Positions 45,296 through 54,796 of a DNA stretch of 64,000 nucleotides are shown here, in pieces. A program made the translations under genes and the position numbers. The stretch is from Chitinophagaceae bacterium (lineage in GTDB: Bacteria > Bacteroidota > Bacteroidia > Chitinophagales > Chitinophagaceae), in the NCBI GenBank assembly GCA_025449935.1, contig JANWIJ010000050.1, positions 1 through 64,000 of the forward strand, read 5' to 3'. Under the pieces are notes generated by a model. That model did not search any database and was not told where the DNA came from. It was given only the letters and a program-made list of their open reading frames with translations. Within the stretch, counting starts at the first letter, position 1. Each line of letters opens with the position of its first letter.

Positions 45296-45921
45296 AAATA
45301 ATAAGCGTGATCCTTACTTTTTTCTTTTTGCTGTCCCTTAGCGGCTGGTCCCAGCAGCAACAGGTTATTAAAACGATCCAGGCAGGGAATGATTATTACA
45401 AACAGCAGCAATTTGACCAGGCAGCAGCTCAATACAACAAGGCACTTCAAATTGACCCGTCCAGCCTGACAGCAAAATTCAACCTGGCTAATACATTATA
45501 TAAACAGGACAAACCGGATGAAGGGGCAAAGCTTTTTTCGGAAATTACCGGCAATACAAAAGAAACGGATTTACGCTCCAAATCATATTATAATAAAGGA
45601 GTGATCTTAAGCAAACAGAAAAAGCTGGAAGAAAGTATTGAAACCTATAAAAATGCCTTGCGGCAGAACCCGGAGGATAAAGAAACCCGGGAGAACCTCC
45701 AGAAAGCCCTGCTTGAGTTAAAAAAGAAAAACCCGCCTAAAAAGAAAGATCAAAAAGAAAATAAAAAAAAGCAGGACCAGAAAAAGCAACAGCAACCCAA
45801 AATGAGTCCCAAGGAGGCTGAACAACGGTTAAAACTGCTGGAACAAAAGGAAAAAGAAGTACAGCAACGCCTGCAGAAGGAAAGAGCAAAATCCGGCGGT
45901 GGCCAGGGCAAGGATTGGTAA
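45292..45921 (+). CDS. batC: BatC-like TPR protein
   Basis: 209 residues with signal peptide (MKIISVILTFFFLLSLSGWS). Three TPR units occupy about 25-140 (GNDYYKQQQFDQAAAQYNKAL, LANTLYKQDKPDEGAKLF, KSYYNKGVILSKQKKLEESI), followed by a highly basic Lys/Gln-rich tail with KKKNPPKKKDQKENKKKQD and a coiled-coil-like EAEQRLKLLEQKEKEVQQRL. The same TPR-plus-basic-tail layout is seen in BatC/BatE-region proteins. Translationally coupled to the BatB-like gene by ATGA overlap. Likely periplasmic partner of BatB. Confidence 0.85.
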   Translation: MKIISVILTFFFLLSLSGWSQQQQVIKTIQAGNDYYKQQQFDQAAAQYNKALQIDPSSLTAKFNLANTLYKQDKPDEGAKLFSEITGNTKETDLRSKSYYNKGVILSKQKKLEESIETYKNALRQNPEDKETRENLQKALLELKKKNPPKKKDQKENKKKQDQKKQQQPKMSPKEAEQRLKLLEQKEKEVQQRLQKERAKSGGGQGKDW

Positions 45922-46000
45922 TACAAATGTGAAAATGGGCATTTCTCAAAAGCAAGGGTTTACTTGTATGAGTTAATTAAATTTGCCTATTATCTCACCA

Positions 46001-46014
46001 GCCTGCCGGCAGGC
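46001..46014. repeat. Short GC-rich palindrome
   Basis: GCCTGCCGGCAGGC is a perfect 14-base palindrome, with an extra AGG on the right. It sits in the AT-rich gap between the batC-like gene and ispG. I have seen equivalent CCTGCCGGCAGG cores repeated between genes in Bacteroidota genomes, but only this copy is noted here. Confidence 0.5.
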
Positions 46015-46039
46015 AGGTATTAATCTTTGCAAAATTCTC

Positions 46040-48058
46040 ATGCAATTGTACTGCGAATCTCTCACGCACTATCAGCGTCTTAAAACCAGGGAAGTTAAGA
46101 TTGGCGACTTGTTGCTCGGCAATTTTCATCCCATCCGGGTGCAGACCATGACGACGACCGATACCATGGACACGATGGCAACGGTTGAGCAAAGTATCCG
46201 GTGTATTGAAGCCGGTTCGGAACTGATTCGCATTACAGCTCCTTCGAAAAAGGAAGCGGAGAATCTCCTGCCAATTAAAATTGAGTTGCGCAGGAGAGGT
46301 TATAAGACTCCGCTGGTAGCCGATATTCACTTCACGCCTAACGCGGCTGAGATAGCGGCCAGGATTGTTGAGAAAGTAAGAGTGAACCCCGGAAACTATG
46401 TAGATAAGAAAAAATTTGAGCTCATCGAATACACCGATGCTGATTATGCAGAAGAGATTGATAGAATAACGGAGCGCTTCACCCCACTGGTAAAAATCTG
46501 CAAAGAGTATGGCACCGCCATGCGGATCGGTACGAATCATGGCTCGCTAAGTGATCGCATCATGAGCCGGTATGGAGACACACCGGTGGGGATGGTGGAA
46601 AGTGCTATGGAGTTTCTCCGGGTTGCAAGAGGAGAAGCCTATCATAATATTGTACTGAGCATGAAAAGCAGCAACCCCCAGGTAATGGTCCAGGCGTACC
46701 GCCTGCTGGTTAAAACAATGTATGATGAGTTTGGCGAGTGTTACCCGTTGCACCTGGGGGTTACGGAAGCCGGTGATGGGGAAGACGGAAGGATCAAATC
46801 GGCAACCGGTATCGGCGCATTGCTCGAAGATGGTATTGGTGATACGATCCGTGTTTCACTCACCGAGGATCCTGAGTTTGAAATACCCGTATGCCGCGAT
46901 TTGGTGAATAGATATGATGCAGCGGGCATGAAACCGGGAACCGGCAATAATAATGACCGGGAAATTCTCCCGGTGCCCGCTGAATCGAGGCTTCCTTACT
47001 CACCCTTTGAATACAAACGCAGGGAAACATTTGCCATTGACAATATTGGCGGCAAACAGGTTCCTGTCGTGATTGCGGACATCAGTAAAATTGAAAAAAT
47101 ATTGCCAGCGCATTTGCAGAGTGTGGGATATACTTATGATGAAACCACGGATAAATGGAATATCAGCGATGCAGCAGCCGATTATATTTTTACCGGGCAT
47201 CAATTGCCTGGTTTCTCCCTGCCGGGCACATTAAAAGTCATTGTTTACCCGGACGCCTGGCAGTCTGCAAAAGATAAAACCAAGTATTTCCCGATTTTCA
47301 GCGACAGCGGGTTTGCAGACGCGGAACTGAAAAGCACAGAGTTGAATTTTGTAATGATCGATTGCGATAATAATGCGGTCGTCAATGATTTTGCAGTCCT
47401 GGGTGCGGTCAATGATCCAAGCGTGGTAATCTGCCTGAGTTCAACCAATACCAATGCCATGCAGTCTGTTCGCCGGATGTTTACCGAACTGATGAACAGG
47501 AAAATAAAAAACCCGGTGGTGCTGATCACGGACAGCTCTCATCAAACTCCTGATGAACACCTGATACAGTTTGCTGCTGAAACAGGTCCTTTATTTTTAG
47601 ATGGCATGGGGGATGGTATTTGCCTGGGCTACAGCAGCAAAGCTAAAATGGAAAGCACGGCCGTATCTGGCAGAACCTACCTGGGCGTCAGGGATATTTA
47701 CCAGTTTAGCAACAACACCGCCTTTAGTATATTACAGGCTACCCGGACAAGGATCTCCAAAACAGAATACATCAGTTGCCCCAGTTGCGGCCGTACATTG
47801 TTTGATCTCCAGGAAACCACTGCGAAGATCAGGGCAGTGACCAATCATTTAAAAGGAGTAAAAATTGCCATCATGGGATGCATCGTAAACGGACCCGGAG
47901 AAATGGCTGATGCAGATTTTGGATATGTGGGCAGCGGACCCGGAAAGATCACCCTGTATAAAGGAAAAGAAGTGGTAAAAAGAAATGTAAACAGCGAAGT
48001 GGCCGTGGAAGAGCTGGTTAACCTGATCAAAGAAAGTGATGCCTGGGTTGACGTATAA
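46040..48058 (+). CDS. ispG: (E)-4-hydroxy-3-methylbut-2-enyl-diphosphate synthase, long form
   Basis: 672 residues from the ATG at 46040; the frame extends upstream only through the palindrome. Catalyses the reductive step from MEcPP to HMBPP in the MEP isoprenoid pathway. The N-terminal TIM-barrel shows PIRVQTMTTTDTMD, PLVADIHFTPN, VRVNPGNY and IGTNHGSLSDRIM. A large insert (about 270-540) separates it from the C-terminal [4Fe-4S] domain, with ligands in ISCPSCGRTLFDL, GCIVNGPGE (Cys and Glu). This three-domain layout is the plant/Bacteroidota long type, in contrast to the about 370-aa E. coli type. Followed by the YhhN-like gene after 9 bases. Confidence 0.97.
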   Translation: MQLYCESLTHYQRLKTREVKIGDLLLGNFHPIRVQTMTTTDTMDTMATVEQSIRCIEAGSELIRITAPSKKEAENLLPIKIELRRRGYKTPLVADIHFTPNAAEIAARIVEKVRVNPGNYVDKKKFELIEYTDADYAEEIDRITERFTPLVKICKEYGTAMRIGTNHGSLSDRIMSRYGDTPVGMVESAMEFLRVARGEAYHNIVLSMKSSNPQVMVQAYRLLVKTMYDEFGECYPLHLGVTEAGDGEDGRIKSATGIGALLEDGIGDTIRVSLTEDPEFEIPVCRDLVNRYDAAGMKPGTGNNNDREILPVPAESRLPYSPFEYKRRETFAIDNIGGKQVPVVIADISKIEKILPAHLQSVGYTYDETTDKWNISDAAADYIFTGHQLPGFSLPGTLKVIVYPDAWQSAKDKTKYFPIFSDSGFADAELKSTELNFVMIDCDNNAVVNDFAVLGAVNDPSVVICLSSTNTNAMQSVRRMFTELMNRKIKNPVVLITDSSHQTPDEHLIQFAAETGPLFLDGMGDGICLGYSSKAKMESTAVSGRTYLGVRDIYQFSNNTAFSILQATRTRISKTEYISCPSCGRTLFDLQETTAKIRAVTNHLKGVKIAIMGCIVNGPGEMADADFGYVGSGPGKITLYKGKEVVKRNVNSEVAVEELVNLIKESDAWVDV

Positions 48059-48067
48059 AATACTGCC

Positions 48068-48748
48068 ATGAGAAATAAAACCTGGTTATATATCTTCCTG
48101 ATTGTTTTGGCGGCTGATCTCGTTTGCATACAATTACGGCAACCCGGACTGCAGTATGTTTTCAAACCACTCATCATTCCCGTGCTGGCAGGATATTTCT
48201 GGTCAGGAACAAAGGATATAGCTGACACATTAACGAAATGGATTTTGCTGGCCTTATTTTTTTCCTGGGCCGGGGATATTTTACTGATGTTCCAGGATAA
48301 GGCTGAAGTGTATTTTTTACTGGGGTTGTCCTCATTCCTGCTGGCACATGTTTGCTATATCATTTTTTTTCACCGGGTGCGGGTAAAAGAAAATATAAAA
48401 AGTAACCTGTGGTTATTGGTACTGGTAGTATTTTATTATGCTTTCCTGATCAGCTGGTTATCCCCTTACCTGGGCGATAAAAAAATACCGGTCCGGATCT
48501 ATGGCATTGTTATCAGCTTTATGCTGATGCTGGCTATGCACATGCTTTTCAGCAGGCATAAAACCGCCGGCAGGTGGATGATGGCGGGAGCGTTTCTATT
48601 TGTAATCTCTGACTCGGTCCTTGCGATCAATAAATTCTACCAGCCATTCAAAACCGCTGATATTGTTATTATTCTGACATACGGGTTGGCGCAGTTGTTG
48701 ATCGTGCATGGCGCTGCTCTGTATGTACGGCAAACAAATACCCGTTAA
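48068..48748 (+). CDS. YhhN/TMEM86-type membrane protein (lysoplasmalogenase-like)
   Basis: 226 residues, about eight hydrophobic helices. Family signatures: KPLIIPVLAGYFW in helix 2, the acidic SWAGDILLMF in helix 3, and GAFLFVISDSVLAINKF in a late helix; the two aspartates in helices are the usual active-site candidates of the YhhN/TMEM86 family, some members of which hydrolyse lysoplasmalogen. Substrate in this organism unknown. Second gene of an operon with ispG, nadB and an acyltransferase, each gap 9-18 bases. Confidence 0.88.
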   Translation: MRNKTWLYIFLIVLAADLVCIQLRQPGLQYVFKPLIIPVLAGYFWSGTKDIADTLTKWILLALFFSWAGDILLMFQDKAEVYFLLGLSSFLLAHVCYIIFFHRVRVKENIKSNLWLLVLVVFYYAFLISWLSPYLGDKKIPVRIYGIVISFMLMLAMHMLFSRHKTAGRWMMAGAFLFVISDSVLAINKFYQPFKTADIVIILTYGLAQLLIVHGAALYVRQTNTR

Positions 48749-48757
48749 ATTTAATAC

Positions 48758-50359
48758 ATGCAAAAGACAGATTTTTTAGTGATCGGCTCCGGTATTGCAG
48801 GTCTTACCTATGCACTAAAAATGGCCAACCGGTTCCCGGACAAAAAAATCCTGGTAATGACCAAGGCAACGGCTGATGAAACGAACACCAAGTATGCACA
48901 GGGAGGTATTGCTGTAGTAAACGATCCTGAACATGACAGTTTTGAAAAACATATTGAAGACACCCTGGTGGCGGGTGATGGACTATGCAACCGGGAAATC
49001 GTCGAGATCGTAGTAAAAGAAGGCCCCGAAAGAGTCAAGGAGATTATTGACTGGGGCGCCCGGTTCGACAAGGAAGAAGACGGCGATTATAAAAGGGGAA
49101 AGGAAGGCGGTCATTCGGAGTTCCGTATCCTTCATCACAAAGATGTAACGGGTAAAGAAATGGAAAGGGCCTTACTGGATGCGGTGGCCAAACAAAAAAA
49201 TATTGAATTTGTCAAGCATTGTTTCGTGGTGGACATCCTCACGCAACATCATTTGGGATACCTGGTTTCAAAAGCTACACCGGATGTGGAATGTTACGGG
49301 GTCTACGTACTGAACCTGGAAACAAATAAAATTGAAAAAATTCTTTCCAAGATCACCTTACTGGCTACCGGGGGTAACGGACAGGTTTACCGTACTACCA
49401 CCAATCCTTCTATTGCAACCGGCGACGGAATTGCCATGACCTACCGGGCGAAAGGCCGGATTGAAAACATGGAATTCATCCAGTTTCACCCGACTGCTTT
49501 GTATGAAGCCGGGGTAACCGGGCAGGCCTTTTTAATCACGGAAGCCGTGCGGGGTGACGGGGGCATTTTGCGTAATAAGCATGGCGAAGCATTTATGGAG
49601 CGATACGACGAACGAAAAGACCTGGCCCCAAGAGATATTGTTGCGAGGGCAATCGACAGTGAAATGAAAAAAACAGGTACCGAACATGTATGGCTTGATT
49701 GCCGGCATTTCGGTAAGGAAAAATTCACGGAGCATTTCCCCAATATTTATGAGAAATGCCTGTCCATAGGAATTGATATCACAAAAAGCATGATCCCGGT
49801 GGCACCGGCAGCACATTATAGCTGCGGGGGCATTAAAACAGATGAATGGGGAAGAAGTTCTATCCGGAATTTATATGCCTGTGGTGAATGTGCTTCCACG
49901 GGCTTACATGGTGCCAACCGGCTTGCCAGTAATTCGTTGCTGGAAGCGATGGTATTTGCACACCGGTGTTTTGCGGATGCGGCAGAAAAAATAGCAGCGG
50001 TTTCTTTCCGGGAAAATATTCCGGACTGGAATGCGCAGGGTACATCAGAACCCAAAGAAATGATATTGATCACGCAAAGCCTGAAGGAACTGCAGCTGGT
50101 CATGAGTGATTATGTTGGGATTGTCCGGAACGATATCCGGCTGCAACGGGCGATGCGACGTCTCGATCTTTTGTGGGCGGAAACTGAAGAACTGTACAAA
50201 TCATCAGCCGTTTCCCCGCAACTGCTTGAACTGCGCAGTATGATCACGGTAGGCTATCTTATTGTGAAAGGAGCGGGCTTCCGCAAAGAGAGCCGTGGAC
50301 TGCATTACAATACGGATTATCCCGGCAAGAGTCATCTTGTTCAGAATATCGTTTTGTAG
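48758..50359 (+). CDS. nadB: L-aspartate oxidase
   Basis: 533 residues. FAD enzyme that turns L-aspartate into iminoaspartate, the first step of de novo NAD synthesis. Motifs: FAD-binding GSGIAGLTYALKMA, the TKYAQGGIAVV block, FHPTALYEAG, the EAVRGDGGILRN block, and GANRLASNSLLEAMVFAHR. Differences from succinate dehydrogenase flavoprotein, in particular the compact C-terminal domain, favour NadB. nadA and nadC are not in the window. Between yhhN-like (9 bases) and the acyltransferase. Confidence 0.96.
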   Translation: MQKTDFLVIGSGIAGLTYALKMANRFPDKKILVMTKATADETNTKYAQGGIAVVNDPEHDSFEKHIEDTLVAGDGLCNREIVEIVVKEGPERVKEIIDWGARFDKEEDGDYKRGKEGGHSEFRILHHKDVTGKEMERALLDAVAKQKNIEFVKHCFVVDILTQHHLGYLVSKATPDVECYGVYVLNLETNKIEKILSKITLLATGGNGQVYRTTTNPSIATGDGIAMTYRAKGRIENMEFIQFHPTALYEAGVTGQAFLITEAVRGDGGILRNKHGEAFMERYDERKDLAPRDIVARAIDSEMKKTGTEHVWLDCRHFGKEKFTEHFPNIYEKCLSIGIDITKSMIPVAPAAHYSCGGIKTDEWGRSSIRNLYACGECASTGLHGANRLASNSLLEAMVFAHRCFADAAEKIAAVSFRENIPDWNAQGTSEPKEMILITQSLKELQLVMSDYVGIVRNDIRLQRAMRRLDLLWAETEELYKSSAVSPQLLELRSMITVGYLIVKGAGFRKESRGLHYNTDYPGKSHLVQNIVL

Positions 50360-50377
50360 TTTCTATCTTTGTCGCGC

Positions 50378-51256
50378 ATGTACTACGTTGTTTACGGATT
50401 TCTCTGGCTTATTTCCCTGTTGCCTCTTAGCGTCCTCTATATTTTATCAGACGGCATTTATGCCCTGGTATTTTATGTTTTTAAATACCGGAAAAAAGTG
50501 GTGATGAATAATCTCCGGGTCGCCTTCCCGGAAAAAACGGAGATAGAGCGAACGATGATTGCCAAAAAATTCTACCACAACCTTATTGATACATTCATCG
50601 AGACCATCAAAATGATAACGGCTTCCAAAAACTTCATTTTGAAACGATGTAAGTGTAACTGGGATGTCATCAATGATATCAAATCATCCGGCAAGAGTGT
50701 GCAGGTTCACCTGGGTCATAATTTCAACTGGGAATGGGGAAACCTCGCCGGGGCTGAATACATCCATTTCCCTTTCCTGGCTGTTTACATGCCGATCACT
50801 AATAAAGTTTTTGAAAAACTGTTTTACAGGCTGCGTTCCCGCAGTGGAACTATTCTTTTACGGGCTACGCACATGGGTGTCGATTTTGTACCCTACCGGA
50901 ATACGCAATACCTCCTCGGCCTGGTGGCAGATCAAAACCCCGGGAACCCGGCCAATGCCTGGTGGTTTAATTTTTTTGACCGGCCAACACCCTTTGTAAA
51001 AGGACCCGCCAGAGCGGCCATCCTGAATGATACCGCGGTTATTTTTGCCTTTATTCATAAACCCAAAAGGGGTTATTATGAAGGCGTGCTTTCCTTAGCC
51101 GAAAAAAGCGCAAAAGGTCTTGATGAAACAGAACTAACCGGCAGATTTGTAAAATACCTCGAAGACGTAATACGGGAGTACCCCGATATGTGGCTCTGGA
51201 GCCACCGGCGGTGGAAACATGACTGGAAAGAAGAGTATGGCCCGGTACAACATTAA
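50378..51256 (+). CDS. Lysophospholipid acyltransferase, LpxL/HtrB type
   Basis: 292 residues from the ATG at 50378; a TTG three codons earlier is less likely. One N-terminal helix (VYGFLWLISLLPLSVLYILS) anchors a domain with the catalytic H-x4-E motif in HLGHNFNWEWGN, the LAVYMPITNKVFEKLFYRLR block, LLGLVADQNPGNPANAWW and a closing DMWLWSHRRWKHDWK. This is the lipid A late acyltransferase layout, so lipid A or an amino-lipid acylation at the inner membrane is likely; the acyl chain cannot be read from sequence. Last gene of the ispG operon, closed by a terminator. Confidence 0.9.
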   Translation: MYYVVYGFLWLISLLPLSVLYILSDGIYALVFYVFKYRKKVVMNNLRVAFPEKTEIERTMIAKKFYHNLIDTFIETIKMITASKNFILKRCKCNWDVINDIKSSGKSVQVHLGHNFNWEWGNLAGAEYIHFPFLAVYMPITNKVFEKLFYRLRSRSGTILLRATHMGVDFVPYRNTQYLLGLVADQNPGNPANAWWFNFFDRPTPFVKGPARAAILNDTAVIFAFIHKPKRGYYEGVLSLAEKSAKGLDETELTGRFVKYLEDVIREYPDMWLWSHRRWKHDWKEEYGPVQH

Positions 51257-51286
51257 AAAACCTCCTGTTTTGCAGGAGGTTTTTTA
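51255..51286. terminator. Bidirectional intrinsic terminator
   Basis: Stem ACCTCCTG (51260-51267) / CAGGAGGT (51273-51280), 5-base loop, extended by six A on the left and six T on the right. It lies between convergent genes and serves both. Confidence 0.92.
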
Positions 51287-51298
51287 TTTCCGCGCAGG

Positions 51299-53779
51299 TC
51301 ATGCGGCCTTTTTTTTCTTTTTTAAATTTTTTACCTGGAGGTAATCAAGGAAATAAATAACCTTGAATGAAATATTATTGTAATGACTTGTCTTCATTGT
51401 ACTGCTGAAGTTTTTGAAATAGGTATGATCCGTGACCCGGTTAAAATCTTCTGTATAATTCTTCCAGACCAGATTGATAAAACTGCCCGGTGCGAATTGC
51501 CAGGTATATACAGCGTCTACATTAAACACGTTGTAATTCTGGTCAACATTGCCATTAAAGGTGGTATTCTTCTCCAGTGAACCATCCCCGAGCAGGGTGA
51601 AGAATTCCTGGTAGTCCACTTTTGTCCAGTAATGACGTACACGGGTATTGATATTCATTTTGGAATTAAAGCTGTATTTGAAGTTGAGGACATTTTCTAC
51701 CTGTTTGATATCACGCCTTCCAAAAACAACAACGGAGTTGCCGGGACCTTCGAAACCTGCAAAACCTGTATTGTCATTTTGCGGCGCCAGGTTCAGCCCA
51801 TAACTCACCGTGATCTTATCGCTGAACCGGTAACGGTTGTTGCTGTTGAAGCTGTAGCGTTCGCTTCCAAACAAACTTCTTTTTATATACATCATCTCCG
51901 CGTAAAAACTATATTTCTTGGAACTGTTCGTTTCAAACCATCCGTTTACAAAGTAATCGGTCCAGCCTTTGAAAACGCGGCCCTCCTTCCTGGCTTCGAA
52001 GAAGTCGTTATAGTGTGGCTCATATCCTACGAGTGCCCCAGCATACCACAGGTTCTTCAACTGGCCATTCACATTGGCATTGAAATTGGCCGACCGGTAC
52101 ATGGAGGGTTTTAGTTGTCTTGAATAAAAGGCATTGAAATTAAGGTAGATGTTATTATACCATTTGGTCGGTTTGATCCACCGGTAACCGACCCACGCAT
52201 AGTGATCCAGGGTGTTATTAAAAGTAAAATAACCCATGTCATTACTGTTGAACTTATCGTTGGTCAGGTCCTGCCCCATATTGAAATTGAAACGGCCACT
52301 CGTTTTTCCAAAAGAAAGGCTATGGCTGTAACCACTCAGGGTTTTACCGTCAGCTAAATAGCCAATCAGCCGGCTGTTGGCAACTTTACCGCTTACATTC
52401 CAGGTATTCTTTTTGTCATTCAGGCTGAATAAAGCTGCTGTAACATTGGCATCATAATCAGCACCGCTTCGCCATACATTGGTGTTTACCAGTGATACGC
52501 TGGAGTTGTTTTTCAATGTCTGGTCCAGCACCATGATGTTGTAATTTGTTAGATTATCAACAGCCACCTTTCTGTGCTCGCCGGTCAGTGTATCCACAAA
52601 AACTGCATAACGGGTTTTGGTGACAGCATTTAATACCCCGATACCCAGGCCTTTTTGGGTGCGTCCCGAGATCTTGGTGGCATTAATGAGCTTGGCTTCC
52701 GCGGGATCATCCTTTATGATCTCGCCTGTTTTTTTATAATTTGAAGTAGCATGCAACCTGATAGCATCTTTCCCAATGCGGCGGGTGTAGAACAGGTTTC
52801 CTTTACTGAAAAGTTCTGTTCCTTCCGTAAAAAAGGGTCTGTTCTCTGTATACTTTACTTCAAAAGGAGAAAGATTGAGAATCCTGTTATCGCTTTGCAC
52901 CTGTCCAAAATCAGGAATCAGCGTTGCATCCAGCGTAAAAGCCTGGTTGATGCCATATTTTACGTCCATCCCTCCATTTACCGAAGAGGTCCAGTCTTTC
53001 TTGCCGGGTGTATTGTTGGGAAAATGATTAACATAGGTAGAAAAATACGGGGAGAATTGCAAACGCAGCGGAGGTTTGATATTGGTGACCCCGGTCCACA
53101 GGCCTTCCTGTGTTAGAAAACCATTTACATTCGGGTTAATGGGGTTCCAGGTGTATTGTTGTTCTGTTTTTCTCCGGCGCCGGGTAATGTTCAGTCCCCA
53201 GTTTTGTACATCCTTTTTACCAAACCGGATAGCTGAGTAAGGAATAAACATTTCAAAACTCCATCCATTGTTATGGATGACAGTTCCGCTCTTCCATACG
53301 GAGTTCCAGGAAAAGTCTTCACTGTTGCCATTGGTATTCGGCGACATTTTCGCATCCCATTGCTCCCCCAGCGGTGTAAGGAAATATTCAAACCCGTTTT
53401 GTTTGTCATAATATGTGTCAAGGATCAGCCCGATATAGTCGTTTGTGCCGAAACCATCCCGGCCCGACAATTCAGTCGCAATACTGTCTTTGGTGCGTTC
53501 ATAACAGAACCCGCCGAAATAGATGCCTTCATCATCATACATCAGGTAAGAAATAGTTTTTGTTTCAGGTTTCTCCAGCGCACCGACAGTAGGACGGAAT
53601 TCAACAAGATCAGTCATGATGGCGGCATCTTTCCAGGCTTCGTCATCGATGAGCCCGTCAATTTTCACCGGTTTGGTGGTTCTGTTGGCCGGGAGTTGTT
53701 TGGGAGCAGGGGATTGGGTGATGCCGGTTATGCATAGGAGCAACATCCCGCAAAGGGCTAAACTGGTTTTGATTTTCAT
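51299..53779 (-). CDS. Outer-membrane protein with CBM9-like and DUF5916 domains
   Basis: 826 residues with signal peptide (MKIKTSLALCGMLLLCITGI before TQSP). Residues about 35-210 form a CBM9-like jelly-roll (KIDGLIDDEAWKDA near the start, DDEGIYFGGFCYER, SFEMFIPYSAIRFG), a module that in this setting probably binds carbohydrate. The rest (about 230-820) is a DUF5916 barrel, with LTQEGLWTGVTNIKPP, LIPDFGQVQSDNRILNLSPFE and many aromatic-alternating strands ending KVIYFLDYLQVKNLK. The C-terminus ends in a lysine-rich tail. Function in carbohydrate or metal binding is not established. Monocistronic. Confidence 0.88.
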   Translation of the reverse strand: MKIKTSLALCGMLLLCITGITQSPAPKQLPANRTTKPVKIDGLIDDEAWKDAAIMTDLVEFRPTVGALEKPETKTISYLMYDDEGIYFGGFCYERTKDSIATELSGRDGFGTNDYIGLILDTYYDKQNGFEYFLTPLGEQWDAKMSPNTNGNSEDFSWNSVWKSGTVIHNNGWSFEMFIPYSAIRFGKKDVQNWGLNITRRRRKTEQQYTWNPINPNVNGFLTQEGLWTGVTNIKPPLRLQFSPYFSTYVNHFPNNTPGKKDWTSSVNGGMDVKYGINQAFTLDATLIPDFGQVQSDNRILNLSPFEVKYTENRPFFTEGTELFSKGNLFYTRRIGKDAIRLHATSNYKKTGEIIKDDPAEAKLINATKISGRTQKGLGIGVLNAVTKTRYAVFVDTLTGEHRKVAVDNLTNYNIMVLDQTLKNNSSVSLVNTNVWRSGADYDANVTAALFSLNDKKNTWNVSGKVANSRLIGYLADGKTLSGYSHSLSFGKTSGRFNFNMGQDLTNDKFNSNDMGYFTFNNTLDHYAWVGYRWIKPTKWYNNIYLNFNAFYSRQLKPSMYRSANFNANVNGQLKNLWYAGALVGYEPHYNDFFEARKEGRVFKGWTDYFVNGWFETNSSKKYSFYAEMMYIKRSLFGSERYSFNSNNRYRFSDKITVSYGLNLAPQNDNTGFAGFEGPGNSVVVFGRRDIKQVENVLNFKYSFNSKMNINTRVRHYWTKVDYQEFFTLLGDGSLEKNTTFNGNVDQNYNVFNVDAVYTWQFAPGSFINLVWKNYTEDFNRVTDHTYFKNFSSTMKTSHYNNISFKVIYFLDYLQVKNLKKKKKAA

Positions 53780-54062
53780 GGCTATACTTTAAACAGTGGT
53801 TATATGACGAAAATGACTGGTAAATGTTACGTTGAATAAACTATTACTAAGCATATCGTATTTTAAAGGTAATGGCGGTTGCATCGCTGTAAGAGTTGAA
53901 TTATCTGACCGGTGACAATTTCCTGACGAATGGTTAAAAAGGCAGGGCGTTAACTTTTCATTGGGAATAAATATTCACCGGGAAAGCTGAAGATCATCGC
54001 GGCTTTCTCCGATATTTCCTACTTTAGCAGCGATCCGATTTAATAATTTTAATTCAATAAAC

Positions 54063-54776
54063 ATGTCAGCACCCGCACCTGCCATATTCTGGCCGCACAG
54101 TGAACACTGGTCTGTAAAAATTCCATTGAAAACACCTCATTACCGGATGCCGGTCATGAAAGAAAAAGGATATGTGATCATGAAAACGCTTGATCTTGAA
54201 AATATTCCTTCTTCCGAATGGGAGAATCTTACCTATATGGATTGGAAAAGCGGCGGGGATACCAACTTTGCCCCACTGGCATCCTGCGACGGGACCATTG
54301 AGTGTAAAGGATTCTGGGAAAATGGCAAAACAGATAAGAATGCCATTTTTACTCCCAATGCGGAACTGGCGCCCAACCTCATGAAATATATAAAATCCAT
54401 CCCGGCCAATTTCGGACGGGTAAGGATCATCAGGCTGGAACCACAAACACATGAACAGGCTATCCGTTCAGTACACCGCGACGATAACAATCGGCTAAAT
54501 CCCGAAGATGAAGGCTGGGTAGTCAGGATGTGGATCGAATTAACGAATAATGCCGATAGCTATATGCTGTTGTACGACAGCGACGAAAATAATTTACCCA
54601 TTAAAGAATCGGAAGCAAGGGTACCCATGCCGAAAGGAGCTCATTTCGTGGTGGATTCTCAAAGACTCTGGCATGTGGGTGTTCACAATGGAACGAAATC
54701 CAGATATGCAGCGATCATCAGCACTGAAAGTTCACCGGAGTTGAATGCGTGGATAGAGAAGAGAAAAGAGGATTAA
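54063..54776 (+). CDS. Putative 2OG-Fe(II)/cupin-type oxygenase
   Basis: 237 residues, cytoplasmic. The last half is a double-stranded-beta-helix candidate: the H-x-D motif H138-R-D140 in RSVHRDDNNRLNPEDEGW, a second histidine H204 or H208 in RLWHVGVHNG, and R214 in KSRYAAIIS as possible 2-oxoglutarate-binding residue. This order (HxD, about 65 residues, H, then R) fits 2OG oxygenases of the aspartyl-hydroxylase or JmjC-like type. The first about 120 residues have no clear match. Substrate unknown; stand-alone gene with a weak TAATTTTA box at 54044-54051. Confidence 0.6.
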   Translation: MSAPAPAIFWPHSEHWSVKIPLKTPHYRMPVMKEKGYVIMKTLDLENIPSSEWENLTYMDWKSGGDTNFAPLASCDGTIECKGFWENGKTDKNAIFTPNAELAPNLMKYIKSIPANFGRVRIIRLEPQTHEQAIRSVHRDDNNRLNPEDEGWVVRMWIELTNNADSYMLLYDSDENNLPIKESEARVPMPKGAHFVVDSQRLWHVGVHNGTKSRYAAIISTESSPELNAWIEKRKED

Positions 54777-54796
54777 TAATTTATAATTAATAATTA

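Noticed and set aside
45995-46540. 181-residue minus-strand frame opposite the start of ispG
   Set aside because: Antisense to a strongly conserved IspG domain; no start-anchored features of its own.
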